From positions 62,001-126,000 of the forward strand of contig JBKBHI010000010.1 in NCBI GenBank assembly GCA_046297835.1: DNA of 64,000 nt. The letters are read 5' to 3'. Of the stretch, positions 8,058 to 16,653 are shown piece by piece. Below the pieces are notes generated by a model, which was not told where the DNA came from, ran no database searches, and worked only from the letters and a program-made list of their open reading frames with translations. Made by a program: the position numbers and the translations under genes. Every line of letters begins with the position of its first letter. Within the stretch, counting starts at the first letter, position 1. The DNA is from CAMAVH01 sp046297835 (GTDB lineage: Bacteria > Pseudomonadota > Alphaproteobacteria > SMXQ01).

Positions 8058-9215
8058 TCAAACCAGCTCGCGCGACGGATCGGCCTTGTTGCCGGCGAAA
8101 TCCTTGTCGGTGTCGGCGAAATTCTTTTGCGCGTCGAACGAGACGATCTGGTTCATCGCCGGATCGCGCAGCAGGCCGAACGGATCGCGGCCGGCTTCGA
8201 CCGATTCCACGCATTCGAACAGCAGCTTGCGCAGCATGACGATGCCGCGGTCGGAGGTGGCGAGGAATTCCTTGGTGCGGTCGGTGATGCGGCCCTGGCT
8301 CTCTTGCGCGGCGCGGTCCTGCTCGTGCGAGGTCAAGCGCCACCAGCCGTCCTCGACCTTGGCATATTCGCCGCGCGGCAGGTTCTCGTGGCCCTTCACC
8401 GTTTCCACGCCCGGCTTGCCGCCTTCGGTCTCCTGGGCGCGCACGAAATAGGTGATGGTGTCGACGTCGTCCACCGGCACGCGCAGGTGCAGATAGTGCG
8501 ACGGCCGCTCGCCGACCCGCGCGCCGTAGCGCCGCGTGTGCGACGGGAAAATATGGTGGCTGACGTTCTCGGTCTTGCCGGGATATTTCGCGCTCATGCG
8601 GAAGCCGTACCATTTCTGGTCCCAGATCACGGTATCGGGGCGCTTGAGGGCGATGGTCGGGTAGACCGGCGCGTGCAGCGCCATGCTGTGGTATTTGTCG
8701 ACGCCGTTCTCGGCGCGCTGCAGCCAGTTGCAATGCTCGACGGCCGAGCTGAGCTGGCGGTCGAGGTCGTCGCGCACCAGGAGATCGTAGTTCGGCAGCA
8801 GCGGTGCGGGCTCGGGGCCCATGTAGGCGAACACCAGGCCGCCCATCTCCTGGGTCTTGTAGCCGGCGATCTTGACGCTCTTGCACAGCGCATTGTCGTC
8901 CGGCTCGGCCGGCATCTCGACGCACTGGCCGGTCGTGTCGTAAAGCCAGCCGTGATAGCAGCAGCGGATGCCGTTTCGCTCGACGCGGCCGTGCTCCAGC
9001 GAGGCGAGGCGGTGGGCGCAAGCCTGGGCCACCAACCCGACCTTGCCGTTGCCGGCGCGGAACAGGATCAGGTCTTCGCCGAGAATGCGCACCGGTTTGG
9101 GCACGCTGCCGGTTTGGGCGCTATAGCCGACCGGCCACCAATAACGCCGCATCACTTCGCCCATGCGCGTGCCGGGGCCGATGCGGGTCAGCAGCTCGTT
9201 GTCCTCTGGCGTCAT
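8058..9215 (-). CDS. Rieske non-heme iron aromatic-ring-hydroxylating oxygenase, alpha-type
   Basis: 385 residues from ATG 9215, chosen because a strong AGGGAGAGAG ribosome site lies just upstream; a longer in-frame start exists at 9266. The Rieske [2Fe-2S] ligands are C66-H68 and C85-H88 ('CAHRLASLEHGRVERNGIRCCYHGW'). The mononuclear iron site is visible in 'RAENGVDKYHSMALH' (His176, His181, bridging Asp173). It resembles phthalate/phenoxybenzoate-type oxygenases, which hydroxylate or demethylate aromatic acids. A Rieske ferredoxin is encoded at 12106-12471, but no reductase is seen. Substrate unknown. Confidence 0.9.
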   Translation of the reverse strand: MTPEDNELLTRIGPGTRMGEVMRRYWWPVGYSAQTGSVPKPVRILGEDLILFRAGNGKVGLVAQACAHRLASLEHGRVERNGIRCCYHGWLYDTTGQCVEMPAEPDDNALCKSVKIAGYKTQEMGGLVFAYMGPEPAPLLPNYDLLVRDDLDRQLSSAVEHCNWLQRAENGVDKYHSMALHAPVYPTIALKRPDTVIWDQKWYGFRMSAKYPGKTENVSHHIFPSHTRRYGARVGERPSHYLHLRVPVDDVDTITYFVRAQETEGGKPGVETVKGHENLPRGEYAKVEDGWWRLTSHEQDRAAQESQGRITDRTKEFLATSDRGIVMLRKLLFECVESVEAGRDPFGLLRDPAMNQIVSFDAQKNFADTDKDFAGNKADPSRELV

Positions 9216-9367
9216 GGCGTCTCTCTCCCTCGTTCGCGGCCCGTTCGAGCGGGCCTGCATTCGCATTGTTCAGGCGAGACTAGGAGGGGCGGGGCGGCGG
9301 CGTAAACCGCGAAGACGGAATGATACTTATTCCCTGAAGGGCGAAAGCGTCCCTCAAGGACGAATGT

Positions 9368-10318
9368 TCAGACATGCGGCGACGCGCCGCCATCGGCCAG
9401 CGCCGGCGCGCCGAGCTTGCGCGCGAGATAGCCGCTGAGGAAATCGAGAAACAGCTCGACGCGCTTGGGCACCGCCGTGGCGCGCGGGTAGTAGGCGAGG
9501 ATGAAACGCTTGGCGCGCGTCGTGTCGGCGAAGATCGGCTGCAAGCGGCCCTGGGCGAGATCGTCGGCGGCGGCATATTCGAGAATCTGGGCGATGCCGG
9601 CGCCCTGGATCAGCGCGTCGTAGAGCGCCGCGCCGCTGTTGCTGCTGTAGTTGCCGGTGACGCGCACGGTGTAGGTGCCTTTCGGCCCGGTGAAGTGCCA
9701 CAGGTCGGCGGACGGCGGGATGGCGAGGATCAGGCAATTGTGCTCGGCCAATTCCTGCGGCGTGCGCGGCAGGCCGGCGCGGGCGAAATAGCTCGGCGCG
9801 GCGCAGATCAGATAGCGCACCGAGCCGATGATGCGGCGATCGACGCTGGTGCTGTGCTGCAGCGCTTCGCGCTCATTCGACAGGCGGATCGTCACGTCGA
9901 CGTCCTGATGGATCAGGTTGATCGTGTTCGAGGGGGCGAGCACCAGATCGACGGCGACATCGGGGTACTTGGCGATGAATTCGGCGATCGCCGGCGCCAT
10001 CAGGCTTTGGCCGAGGCCGAGCGTCGAATGCACGCGCAGCCGGCCGCTCAAGGTCGCTTGCGCCGCGGCGGTCGAGCGCTGCGCCTCGTCGAGCGCGATC
10101 AGGATGCGTTCGGCGTGGGCGTGAAACTCCGCGCCGGCTTCGGTGACGGCGAGATGGCGCGTCGAGCGCTTGAGCAGCTGCACGCCGAGGCCGCTTTCGA
10201 GCCGCGAGATGCGCTTGCTCACCGCCGATTGCGACATGCCGAGCGCCGCCGCCGCGCCGCTGAAATTCTGCTTCTCGACGACCTTCAGGAAGGCCCGCAA
10301 ATCGCTGATATATTCCAT
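9368..10318 (-). CDS. LysR-family transcriptional regulator
   Basis: 316 residues. The N-terminal wHTH is 'MEYISDLRAFLKVVEKQNFSGAAAALGMSQSAVSKRISRLESGLGVQLLKRSTRHLAVTEAGAEFHAHAERIL'. It is followed by a periplasmic-binding-like effector domain ('LSGRLRVHSTLGLGQSLMAPAIAEFIAKYPDVAVDLVL'). It is divergent from the binding-protein/cupin/ferredoxin operon across a 155-bp spacer. It sits upstream of the Rieske oxygenase operon on the same strand, so it is placed to control either or both units. Confidence 0.92.
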   Translation of the reverse strand: MEYISDLRAFLKVVEKQNFSGAAAALGMSQSAVSKRISRLESGLGVQLLKRSTRHLAVTEAGAEFHAHAERILIALDEAQRSTAAAQATLSGRLRVHSTLGLGQSLMAPAIAEFIAKYPDVAVDLVLAPSNTINLIHQDVDVTIRLSNEREALQHSTSVDRRIIGSVRYLICAAPSYFARAGLPRTPQELAEHNCLILAIPPSADLWHFTGPKGTYTVRVTGNYSSNSGAALYDALIQGAGIAQILEYAAADDLAQGRLQPIFADTTRAKRFILAYYPRATAVPKRVELFLDFLSGYLARKLGAPALADGGASPHV

Positions 10319-10473
10319 GACTCTCTTGCGGCGTGATCGCCGCCCCCAGCGCCGCCCGAATATCAGTTATTCCAATTCTCCCGGTAGCGGCTCCAAAACA
10401 ATTGTCCCATGCTCGGCGAAAGCCAAGCGCGAAACGCGCCACGCGCGAGAAAAAACGTCTGGGGAGAGAGACC

Positions 10474-11637
10474 ATGAGCATTGTCCGCCACAGGACCGTC
10501 CGCAATTGGACCGTCCGCGCGTTGCCGGCGGCGCTCGCCGCCGTTCTGGCCGTCGGCGTGCCGACCGCCGATGCCGCCGACATTCCCAAAAGCACGCAGG
10601 AATTTCTCAAGCAGCTGAACTTCGGCGAGGACAAGCTCGCCGGGCTCGACAAGGAATTGGCGGTGCCGCAGGCCTGGCTCGACGACGCCCGCAAGAATCC
10701 GACGGTGCGCGTCGGCGGCTCGGAAGATCCGCCGCTGCACGCGCAGATGATCAAGCCGTTCCTCGAACGCTATCCCTTCATCAAGGTGCAGTTTCAGCGC
10801 GGCAGCGCCAACGAGCGCGTCATCCGCCCGCTGCTCGCCTTCCGCGAAGGCCGCTACCTGATGGACGTGGTGCGCAGCATGGACGGCTCGCTCAGCGAGT
10901 TCATCGCCGCCAACGCCGCCACCGACATGCGCGACCTGCCGACCTTCAACGTGGCGCTGGAGGGTAGCCATGCCGAGGGCGGCATCGCGATCAGCTTCCG
11001 CCAGCGGCCCTATTGCATGGCCTACAACCCGGACCTGGTGCGCGAAGATCAGATGCCGAAGACCTGGAAGGATCTGCCCAACACGCCGATTCTGGCGAAC
11101 GGCCGCATCGGCGTGGTGATGCTGCCGCATCTGTGGTTCATGCCGCTGTGGGGCAAGTTCGGCGAGGAATGGGCGACGCAGTATCTCGACGATTTCTTCG
11201 TCAAGCTGCAGCCCCAGGTGCGCCGCGAGGGCCTGAACGCGGCGATGTCTCTGGTCGGCGCCGGCGAGAACTACGTCTCGATCCCGGCCTATGGCGAGCG
11301 CATCAAGCAGCTGCGCGACAAGGGCAGCCCGGTGAAATGGTATTGCCCGCAGGACATCGTGCCGGTCGAGCGGCCGAATCTGACGATCTTCCGCGGCACG
11401 CCGAACATGGCGGCGGCCAAGCTCTACGTGAACTGGGTGCTGAGCAAGGAAGGCCAGATCGCCCAGCTCGCCGTGTTCGAGGCCCTGCCGATCCACAAGG
11501 ATCTGCAGAGCGACGATTTCTGGCTCTATCCCGATCAGATGCGCGGCCGCGAGCTGATCAATTTTAACGATCAGCCGGCGACCGAGAAATTCCTCAAGAT
11601 GTGGAACAAATACGCGCTCGGCAGTTCGGGCAAATAA
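10474..11637 (+). CDS. ABC transporter periplasmic substrate-binding protein (iron/organic-ion type)
   Basis: 387 residues from ATG 10474, preceded by GGGGAGAGAG. The signal peptide is 'RALPAALAAVLAVGVPTADAADIPK'. The mature protein has the class-II extracellular binding-protein pattern ('NPTVRVGGSEDPPLHAQMIKPFLERYPFIKVQFQRGS', 'PNMAAAKLYVNWVLSKEGQ'), like Fe(3+)-type receptors. In catabolic clusters such receptors often bind organic compounds rather than iron. The matching fused permease lies 2.4 kb away on the other strand (6256-8028). It is followed after 13 bp by a cupin gene. Confidence 0.85.
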   Translation: MSIVRHRTVRNWTVRALPAALAAVLAVGVPTADAADIPKSTQEFLKQLNFGEDKLAGLDKELAVPQAWLDDARKNPTVRVGGSEDPPLHAQMIKPFLERYPFIKVQFQRGSANERVIRPLLAFREGRYLMDVVRSMDGSLSEFIAANAATDMRDLPTFNVALEGSHAEGGIAISFRQRPYCMAYNPDLVREDQMPKTWKDLPNTPILANGRIGVVMLPHLWFMPLWGKFGEEWATQYLDDFFVKLQPQVRREGLNAAMSLVGAGENYVSIPAYGERIKQLRDKGSPVKWYCPQDIVPVERPNLTIFRGTPNMAAAKLYVNWVLSKEGQIAQLAVFEALPIHKDLQSDDFWLYPDQMRGRELINFNDQPATEKFLKMWNKYALGSSGK

Positions 11638-11650
11638 GCGGGAGGCGTTT

Positions 11651-12088
11651 ATGGCCGCGCATATCACGACGATCCGCGAGGCGGTCGACAAGCATGTCGC
11701 GGAGAAGGGCGCGCACGGCCGCGTGCTCTTGTCGCAAGTGGGCGACCTGTTGATCGCGCTCAACCTGATGCCGCCGGGATCGCACAACGAGTTCCACTAT
11801 CATAAGGGCTCGTCGCAGAGCTTCCTCTGTTTCGAGGGCGAGATGACGGTGCGCACCAAGGAGCACGAAGGGGCCGAGCCGGTCGTCCACCGCTTGACGG
11901 CGGGCATGTGCGTGCTGGTGCCGGCCGACCAATATTATCAGCTCCATAACGAGAGCGATAAGATGGCGATCCTCTACCAGGTGAAGGCCCCGGGCGACCA
12001 GATCGTCGTCGAGGGCAAGGGTCCGATCAACAACAAGGACTACTTCACCAAGGAGAACAAGGAGCGCATGCGCGCCGGCACGATCTGA
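11651..12088 (+). CDS. cupin-domain protein
   Basis: 145 residues with a single conserved barrel. 'MPPGSHNEFHYHKGSSQSFLCFEGEMTVRTKEHE' supplies the first cupin metal motif (HNEFHYH...E), and 'LTAGMCVLVPADQYYQLHNESDKMAILYQVKAPG' the second. Small single-domain cupins in such operons act as isomerases, dioxygenases or ligand sensors. The gene lies between the ABC receptor and the Rieske ferredoxin on the same strand with short spacers, so it belongs to this transport/oxidation unit. No specific activity can be assigned. Confidence 0.8.
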   Translation: MAAHITTIREAVDKHVAEKGAHGRVLLSQVGDLLIALNLMPPGSHNEFHYHKGSSQSFLCFEGEMTVRTKEHEGAEPVVHRLTAGMCVLVPADQYYQLHNESDKMAILYQVKAPGDQIVVEGKGPINNKDYFTKENKERMRAGTI

Positions 12089-12105
12089 GCCGCGCGCGAA
12101 TCGCC

Positions 12106-12471
12106 ATGTCCGTTCCTGTCGTCAAGCCAGGCGGCTTGTTGTGCCGCCTCGGCGATCTGCCTGATCCGTCCTCCAAGCTGTTCGTCCTCAAGTTCGACGA
12201 CGGCGAGGAGGTCGAGATTTTCCTCGCGCGGCGCGGCGACGAGGTGTTCGGCTACGTCAATAGCTGCCCGCACGAGGATATGCCGCTGCAATGCGGCGAG
12301 CAGGGCTCGTTCCTCAGCCTCGATAAGCGGCGCATCTTCTGCCAGGTCCACGGCGCGTCGTTCGACATGGCGACCGGCTGCGCGCTTTCGGGCCCGGCGC
12401 TGCCGGACGGCTGCCTGATGAAAGTGCCGCTGGTGAGAGAGGGCGAGGACATCCGGCTCGCGCCGCGCTAA
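12106..12471 (+). CDS. Rieske [2Fe-2S] ferredoxin-like protein
   Basis: A 121-residue Rieske domain. The cluster ligands are Cys54-x-His56 ('SCPHEDMPL') and Cys79-x2-His82 ('FCQVHGASFD'), spaced normally. It is small, soluble and without a signal peptide, which suits an electron carrier for the oxygenase encoded at 8058-9215. The flavin reductase that would feed it is not in the window. It is the last gene of the plus-strand operon; a strong hairpin follows within 20 bp. Confidence 0.87.
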   Translation: MSVPVVKPGGLLCRLGDLPDPSSKLFVLKFDDGEEVEIFLARRGDEVFGYVNSCPHEDMPLQCGEQGSFLSLDKRRIFCQVHGASFDMATGCALSGPALPDGCLMKVPLVREGEDIRLAPR

Positions 12472-12488
12472 GCGCGCGCAAAGAAAAA

Positions 12489-12515
12489 CGGCGGCTCCCT
12501 GCGGAGCCGCCGTTT
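12489..12515. terminator. bidirectional intrinsic terminator
   Basis: A perfect 10-bp stem (CGGCGGCTCC / GGAGCCGCCG) with a 4-base loop sits between the convergent Rieske-ferredoxin and dienelactone-hydrolase genes. It is flanked by an A-rich run on the left and TTTGCGTTT on the right, so it can act in both directions. Confidence 0.8.
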
Positions 12516-12535
12516 GCGTTTCTATGGCGCGTCGC

Positions 12536-13204
12536 TCAGCCGACGTGCTTGGCGAGGAAGTCGAGGGTGCGCTGGCGGGCGAGCTTGGCGGAGGCTTCGT
12601 GGTAGCTGCCGCGCTCGTCGCAATTGAAGCCGTGGCCGGCGCCTTCGTAGACGTAGACCGTCACTTCCGGGCGCGCCGCCTTGATCTTCTCGACCTTCTC
12701 CATCGGGATGCCCTTGTCCTCGGTGCCGTTGTGCAGGATCGTCGGGCACTTGGGCTTTTCCTCGGCGAAGTCGGCGACGTTGCCGCCGTAATAGGCGACC
12801 GAGGCGTCGAAGTTCAGGCGCGTCGCGCCGAGCCAGGCGACCGAGCCGCCGAAGCAATAGCCGATGATCGCCACTTTGCCGGCCGGCTTGGCGGCTTCAT
12901 AGGCGGCCTGGGTGTCGGCCAGCACCGCGTCCCACTTGAGCTGGGCGCGCGTGTTTTTGCCCTTCTCCTGGTCCTCCGGCGTGTAGCCGAGCTGCATGTC
13001 GGGCGAGACGCGGTCGAACAGCGCCGGCGCGATCACCAGATAGCCGTCCTTGGCGTAGCCGTCGGCGACGGCGCGGATGTGCTTGTTCGCGCCGAAGATC
13101 TCCTGGATCAGCACGATGCCGCCCTTCGGCTTGCCTGCGGGCTCCGCCTTGTAAGCGCCGAACTTGTGGCCGTCCGACGCGGTCAATTGAATCATGCTAC
13201 CCAT
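12536..13204 (-). CDS. dienelactone hydrolase family protein
   Basis: A 222-residue alpha/beta hydrolase of standard DLH length. The nucleophile motif 'IIGYCFGGSVAW' gives Cys117, 'LHNGTEDKGIP' gives Asp163, and 'YEGAGHGFNCDERG' gives His191. Glu35 in 'IQEIFGAN' is the usual helper residue. Dienelactone hydrolases open lactones formed during (chloro)aromatic ring cleavage, which fits the oxygenases nearby. Many homologues have broader esterase activity. ATG 13204 follows a GGAAAGG ribosome site. Confidence 0.88.
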   Translation of the reverse strand: MGSMIQLTASDGHKFGAYKAEPAGKPKGGIVLIQEIFGANKHIRAVADGYAKDGYLVIAPALFDRVSPDMQLGYTPEDQEKGKNTRAQLKWDAVLADTQAAYEAAKPAGKVAIIGYCFGGSVAWLGATRLNFDASVAYYGGNVADFAEEKPKCPTILHNGTEDKGIPMEKVEKIKAARPEVTVYVYEGAGHGFNCDERGSYHEASAKLARQRTLDFLAKHVG

Positions 13205-13340
13205 GGTCGATCCTTTCCGTTGAGGTGTCCCTGTTCCCCGCGAGGCGGGGATTATTGTGATTCCTGGCCCGCGAAACGGCCGTAAAACGCTTTATGAAAC
13301 GCTCGGGGCCGCGCGGACGCGAAAGACTACTCGAATGCGG

Positions 13341-14309
13341 TCAGACGGCAAGCGTCCGTCGGGCCGCGGCGGCGATTTTATCGGCGTCCGGCGTCAGGAA
13401 CGCTTCCATGCCGGGACTGAACGGCGTCGGCGTGTGCGGCCGCATCACCCGCGCGATCGGCGCTCGCAAGAATTTGAAGCCTTTTTCGGCGACCATGGCG
13501 GCGATCTCCGAGGCGCTGCCGAAGCTCGGCCCTTCGTCGGCCACCACGAGCCGGCCGGTCTTGGCGACCGATGCGAGAATCCCCGCTTCATCGAGCGGAA
13601 CCAGCGTGCGCGGATCGACCACCTCGGCGGAGATGCCGTCCTTGGCGAGCAGGTCGGCGGCTTTCAGCGCCTCCGTCACCTGGCGCGACAGGGCGACGAT
13701 GGTGACGTCCGTGCCCTGGCGATGGACGGCGGCCTTGCCGAACGGCACGCGATGATCGCCGGCCGGCACCTCGGCGCGCAAGCCGAGCAGCGTCGGGTGG
13801 ACGAGCATGACGGTGGCGTTGTCGCTGTAGATCGCGCTGAGCGTCAGGCCCTTGGCGTCGGCCGGCGTCGCCGGCATGACGATCTCGAGGCCCGGATTAT
13901 GCGCGTAAGCGCCGTGCGGGCTGGCCGAATGCTGCGGCCCGCCACCATTGCGCAGGCCGTGGAACATGCAGTAAGTGACGGGCGATTTGAGCCGTCCGCC
14001 CGACATGTAGCGCGCGTTGGCGGCCTCGTTGACCACCTGGTTCCAGGCTTCGAAGGCGAACACGCCGCTGCCGAAATGGTGGAACATGCGCAGGCCCGTC
14101 ATCGACGCGCCGAGCGACAGCATGGCGACGGCGGCTTCCGAGGTCGGCGGATCGAGCACGCGGTCGCCATAAGGCGCGAGGCGCTTGTCGGCGGACGCCT
14201 CCGCGCCATGGCCGGAAATGCCGCGGCCGATGATCGAAACTTTGGGATCGGCCTCCAGGGCGACGCAGAGCGCGTCGACCAGGGCTTCGGCGAAATTCAT
14301 CTCAGGCAT
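13341..14309 (-). CDS. ThDP-dependent dehydrogenase E1 beta subunit (acetoin/2-oxoacid type)
   Basis: A 322-residue transketolase pyrimidine-binding and C-terminal protein. It has 'MNFAEALVDALCVALEADPKVSIIG', 'MTGLRMFHHFGSGVFAFEAWNQVVNEAANARYMSGGRLKSPVTYCMFHG' and 'EVVDPRTLVPLDEAGILASVAKTGRLVVADEGP'. The usual 'GEDVG..GGVFG.T.GL' segment is replaced by 'GRGISGHGAEAS', a notable divergence. It lies 10 bp after its E1 alpha partner. Together they would decarboxylate a 2-oxo acid or acetoin-like substrate and pass the acyl group to an E2 that is absent here. Confidence 0.88.
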   Translation of the reverse strand: MPEMNFAEALVDALCVALEADPKVSIIGRGISGHGAEASADKRLAPYGDRVLDPPTSEAAVAMLSLGASMTGLRMFHHFGSGVFAFEAWNQVVNEAANARYMSGGRLKSPVTYCMFHGLRNGGGPQHSASPHGAYAHNPGLEIVMPATPADAKGLTLSAIYSDNATVMLVHPTLLGLRAEVPAGDHRVPFGKAAVHRQGTDVTIVALSRQVTEALKAADLLAKDGISAEVVDPRTLVPLDEAGILASVAKTGRLVVADEGPSFGSASEIAAMVAEKGFKFLRAPIARVMRPHTPTPFSPGMEAFLTPDADKIAAAARRTLAV

Positions 14310-14319
14310 GGGGCGCTCC

Positions 14320-15309
14320 TCAGGCGAACTGCTTGGCGGCGTCTTCCGCCTTGGGGAAGGGCGATGCCTCGGCGGCGATGCGCGCCTTCGCCGTCTCGTC
14401 GGCGACGCGCTTGTCGAGGGCGAGCAGCTCGTCGCGCGTCGCCACGCCTTCGCCGATCAGTTTCTTGGCGTACAGCAGGATCGGATCGTAGATCTTGATC
14501 CAATCGGCGTGCTTGCCGTCGATGCGGCCCTCGTCCCACGCCATCGCGATGTCGGTGACGCCGGTCGGGAAGGCGGCATGGACCTGGTGCGAGCCGGGCC
14601 AGCGCTCCAGATCGGCCTGCAGGAATATCGGGCCCTTGCCGCCGCGCACATGGGCCACGGCTTTCTTCGCCGCCTCGTGCACCTCCTCGACGTTTCTGCC
14701 GTCGACGACCACGGTGGGGATGTCGAGCGCGGCGGGCACATGCGACAAATGCTTGGCCGCCAGCATGGAGGAGGGGCGCTGGCCGGGCTTGCTGTTGTTC
14801 TCGCACATGAAGAACACCGGCAGCTTGTGCAGCGCCGCGAGGTTCAGCGCCTCGTAGGCGATGCCCTCGTCGAGCGTGCCGTCGCCGAAATGCGCGACCG
14901 AGATCGCCTTGCTGTTCTGCTTCATCAGGCCGTAGGCCGAGCCGACGGCGAGGGCGATGGAGCCGCCGACCATGGCCGAGGTCGAATGGAAGCCCGCGTC
15001 GGGATCGCAGATGTGCCACGGCCCGCCGCGCCCCTTGTTGGTGCCGCCCTCGCGGCCCAGAACTTCGGCGAACATGGCGGCGCGGTCGGAGCCGCGCGCG
15101 ACGAGATAGCCGTGATTGCGGTGCGTCGTGTGGGCGATATCGTCTTTGCCCAGCGCGAGGCAGGCTCCCGCGCCCGCGCCTTCCGCGCCGATATAGAGAT
15201 GCTGGCGGCCGACATACTCGTGCGCCAGCGCGAGGCGGATGACGTCCTCCTCGAAGCGGCGGATGCGCAACATGCAGTCGAACAGCGCCAAGCGCTCTTG
15301 CTTGTTCAA
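14320..15309 (-). CDS. ThDP-dependent dehydrogenase E1 alpha subunit
   Basis: 329 residues starting at TTG 15309, which follows AGGGAGGAAGG; no ATG fits the family start better. The chain opens with 'NKQERLALFDCMLRIRRFEEDVIRLALAHEYVGRQHLYIGAEGAGAGACLALG'. It has the ThDP/Mg motif 'HFGDGTLDEGIAYEALNLAALHKLPVFFMCENNS'. The region after the NN deviates from the canonical phosphorylation loop ('LERWPGSHQVHAAFP'). It is divergent from a second E1 pair starting at 15628. The frame is also open far upstream to 16947, but that part is antisense to the other pair and is not coding. Confidence 0.88.
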   Translation of the reverse strand: MNKQERLALFDCMLRIRRFEEDVIRLALAHEYVGRQHLYIGAEGAGAGACLALGKDDIAHTTHRNHGYLVARGSDRAAMFAEVLGREGGTNKGRGGPWHICDPDAGFHSTSAMVGGSIALAVGSAYGLMKQNSKAISVAHFGDGTLDEGIAYEALNLAALHKLPVFFMCENNSKPGQRPSSMLAAKHLSHVPAALDIPTVVVDGRNVEEVHEAAKKAVAHVRGGKGPIFLQADLERWPGSHQVHAAFPTGVTDIAMAWDEGRIDGKHADWIKIYDPILLYAKKLIGEGVATRDELLALDKRVADETAKARIAAEASPFPKAEDAAKQFA

Positions 15310-15627
15310 GCCTTCCTCCCTGGTGAGCCGCGCCGGTTGGTCCGCCGCTTGTGCCCAAGACGCGCGTCCATTTTTTATCGGGCGCGTTTCATTTTGATGC
15401 CGCGCCGACGCGCAGGCGGAGCCACAGTAGAAGCCGGAAAAATCGCCAGCAAGGGCAAAAGAATTTTTGCCGCATCGACGCGCGGTAACGAAATGCCGGA
15501 AGGAATTTTGGGACGGCATGATGCGCGAATCGTCGGCTGGCCCCGCGCGGCGAAAGCGATTAGGCTTTCCGAGCTCAGCAAAAACGAGCCGACAAGACAA
15601 CAAGCGCGCGCGGGAGGCGCGAAACCG
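15310..15627. other. 318-bp divergent promoter region between two E1 operons
   Basis: This stretch separates two E1 alpha genes transcribed outward. It is locally less GC-rich than its flanks, as expected for back-to-back promoters. I see no convincing gene or strong dyad in it. An in-frame upstream ATG at 15494 exists for the rightward gene but lacks a ribosome site. Confidence 0.5.
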
Positions 15628-16653
15628 ATGGCGCGTGCCGCCGCCAAGACGAAGGCTACTCCAAAGAAAGGCGCCAAAGCGAAAGCCGCCAAGCCGGGCG
15701 CGGAGGCCGCGCCGCTCGCGCTCTATCGCACGATCGCCACGATCCGCGCTTTCGAGGAGACGGTGCAGCGCCTGTTTCTCGGCGGACACATTCCCGGCCT
15801 GGTGCATCTCTACATGGGCCAGGAGGCGGTCGCCGCCGGCGTCTGCGCCGAATTGGCAGAGAGCGATTTCATCGCCAGCCATCACCGCGGCCATGGCCAT
15901 TGCATCGCCAAGGGCGGCGATCTCGAAAAGCTGTTCGCCGAGCTGCTCGGCAAGCGCGCCGGCTACGGCCTCGGGCGCGGCGGTTCGATGCACATCTTCG
16001 ATCCGGCCAACGGCAATCTCGGCACCACCGGCATCGTCGGCGGCTCGGTGCCGCTGGCGGCCGGCGCGGCGCTGACCGCCAAGCTGCGCAAGACCGGCCA
16101 AGTCGCGGTCAGCTTCTTCGGCGACGGCGTGCTCAATCAGGGCATCATGTTCGAAGCGATGAACATGGCGGCGATCTGGAACCTGCCGGCTATCTTCGTC
16201 TGCGAGAACAACGGATTCGGCGAATTCACTAGCATCGACGACGTGACGGCGGGCAAGGACATCGCCGATCGCGGCAAAGCCTTCGCCATCCCGTCCGAGC
16301 ATGTCGACGGCATGGACGTCCTCACCGTGCAGGCGGCGGCGCGCAAGGCGGTCGCGCGGGCGCGCGCCGGCAAGGGGCCGAGCTTCCTGATCTGCGCCAC
16401 CTGGCGCTACAGCGGCCATCATGTCGGCGACAAGCAGGACTACAAGGAGGACGCGGCGACGAAAGCCTGGCGCAAGCGCGACCCGCTCGCGCAATTGGCG
16501 CGCAAGCTCGTCGCGAAAAAGCGCGCGAGCCAGGCGCAGCTCGACAATATCGCCGACGAGGCGAAGGCGGCCGTCGCCGCCGCGGCGGACGCGGCGCGCA
16601 AGCTGCCCGCGCCGGGGCCGGGCGACCTGATGGAGCGTCTCTATGCCGAGTAA
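15628..16653 (+). CDS. ThDP-dependent dehydrogenase E1 alpha subunit (second pair)
   Basis: 341 residues from ATG 15628, preceded by GGGAGG at good spacing. The first ~28 residues are a Lys/Ala-rich tail (ARAAAKTKATPKKGAKAKAAKPG) not needed for the E1 fold. The catalytic part has 'TIRAFEETVQRLFLGGHIPGLVHLYMGQEAVAAGVCAEL' and the ThDP motif 'FFGDGVLNQGIMFEAMNMAAIWNLPAIFVCENNGFGEFT'. The later 'WRYSGHHVGDKQDYK' matches the acetoin-dehydrogenase-type loop. It overlaps the E1 beta gene by 11 bp, so the pair is translationally coupled. E2/E3 genes are missing in the window. Confidence 0.9.
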   Translation: MARAAAKTKATPKKGAKAKAAKPGAEAAPLALYRTIATIRAFEETVQRLFLGGHIPGLVHLYMGQEAVAAGVCAELAESDFIASHHRGHGHCIAKGGDLEKLFAELLGKRAGYGLGRGGSMHIFDPANGNLGTTGIVGGSVPLAAGAALTAKLRKTGQVAVSFFGDGVLNQGIMFEAMNMAAIWNLPAIFVCENNGFGEFTSIDDVTAGKDIADRGKAFAIPSEHVDGMDVLTVQAAARKAVARARAGKGPSFLICATWRYSGHHVGDKQDYKEDAATKAWRKRDPLAQLARKLVAKKRASQAQLDNIADEAKAAVAAAADAARKLPAPGPGDLMERLYAE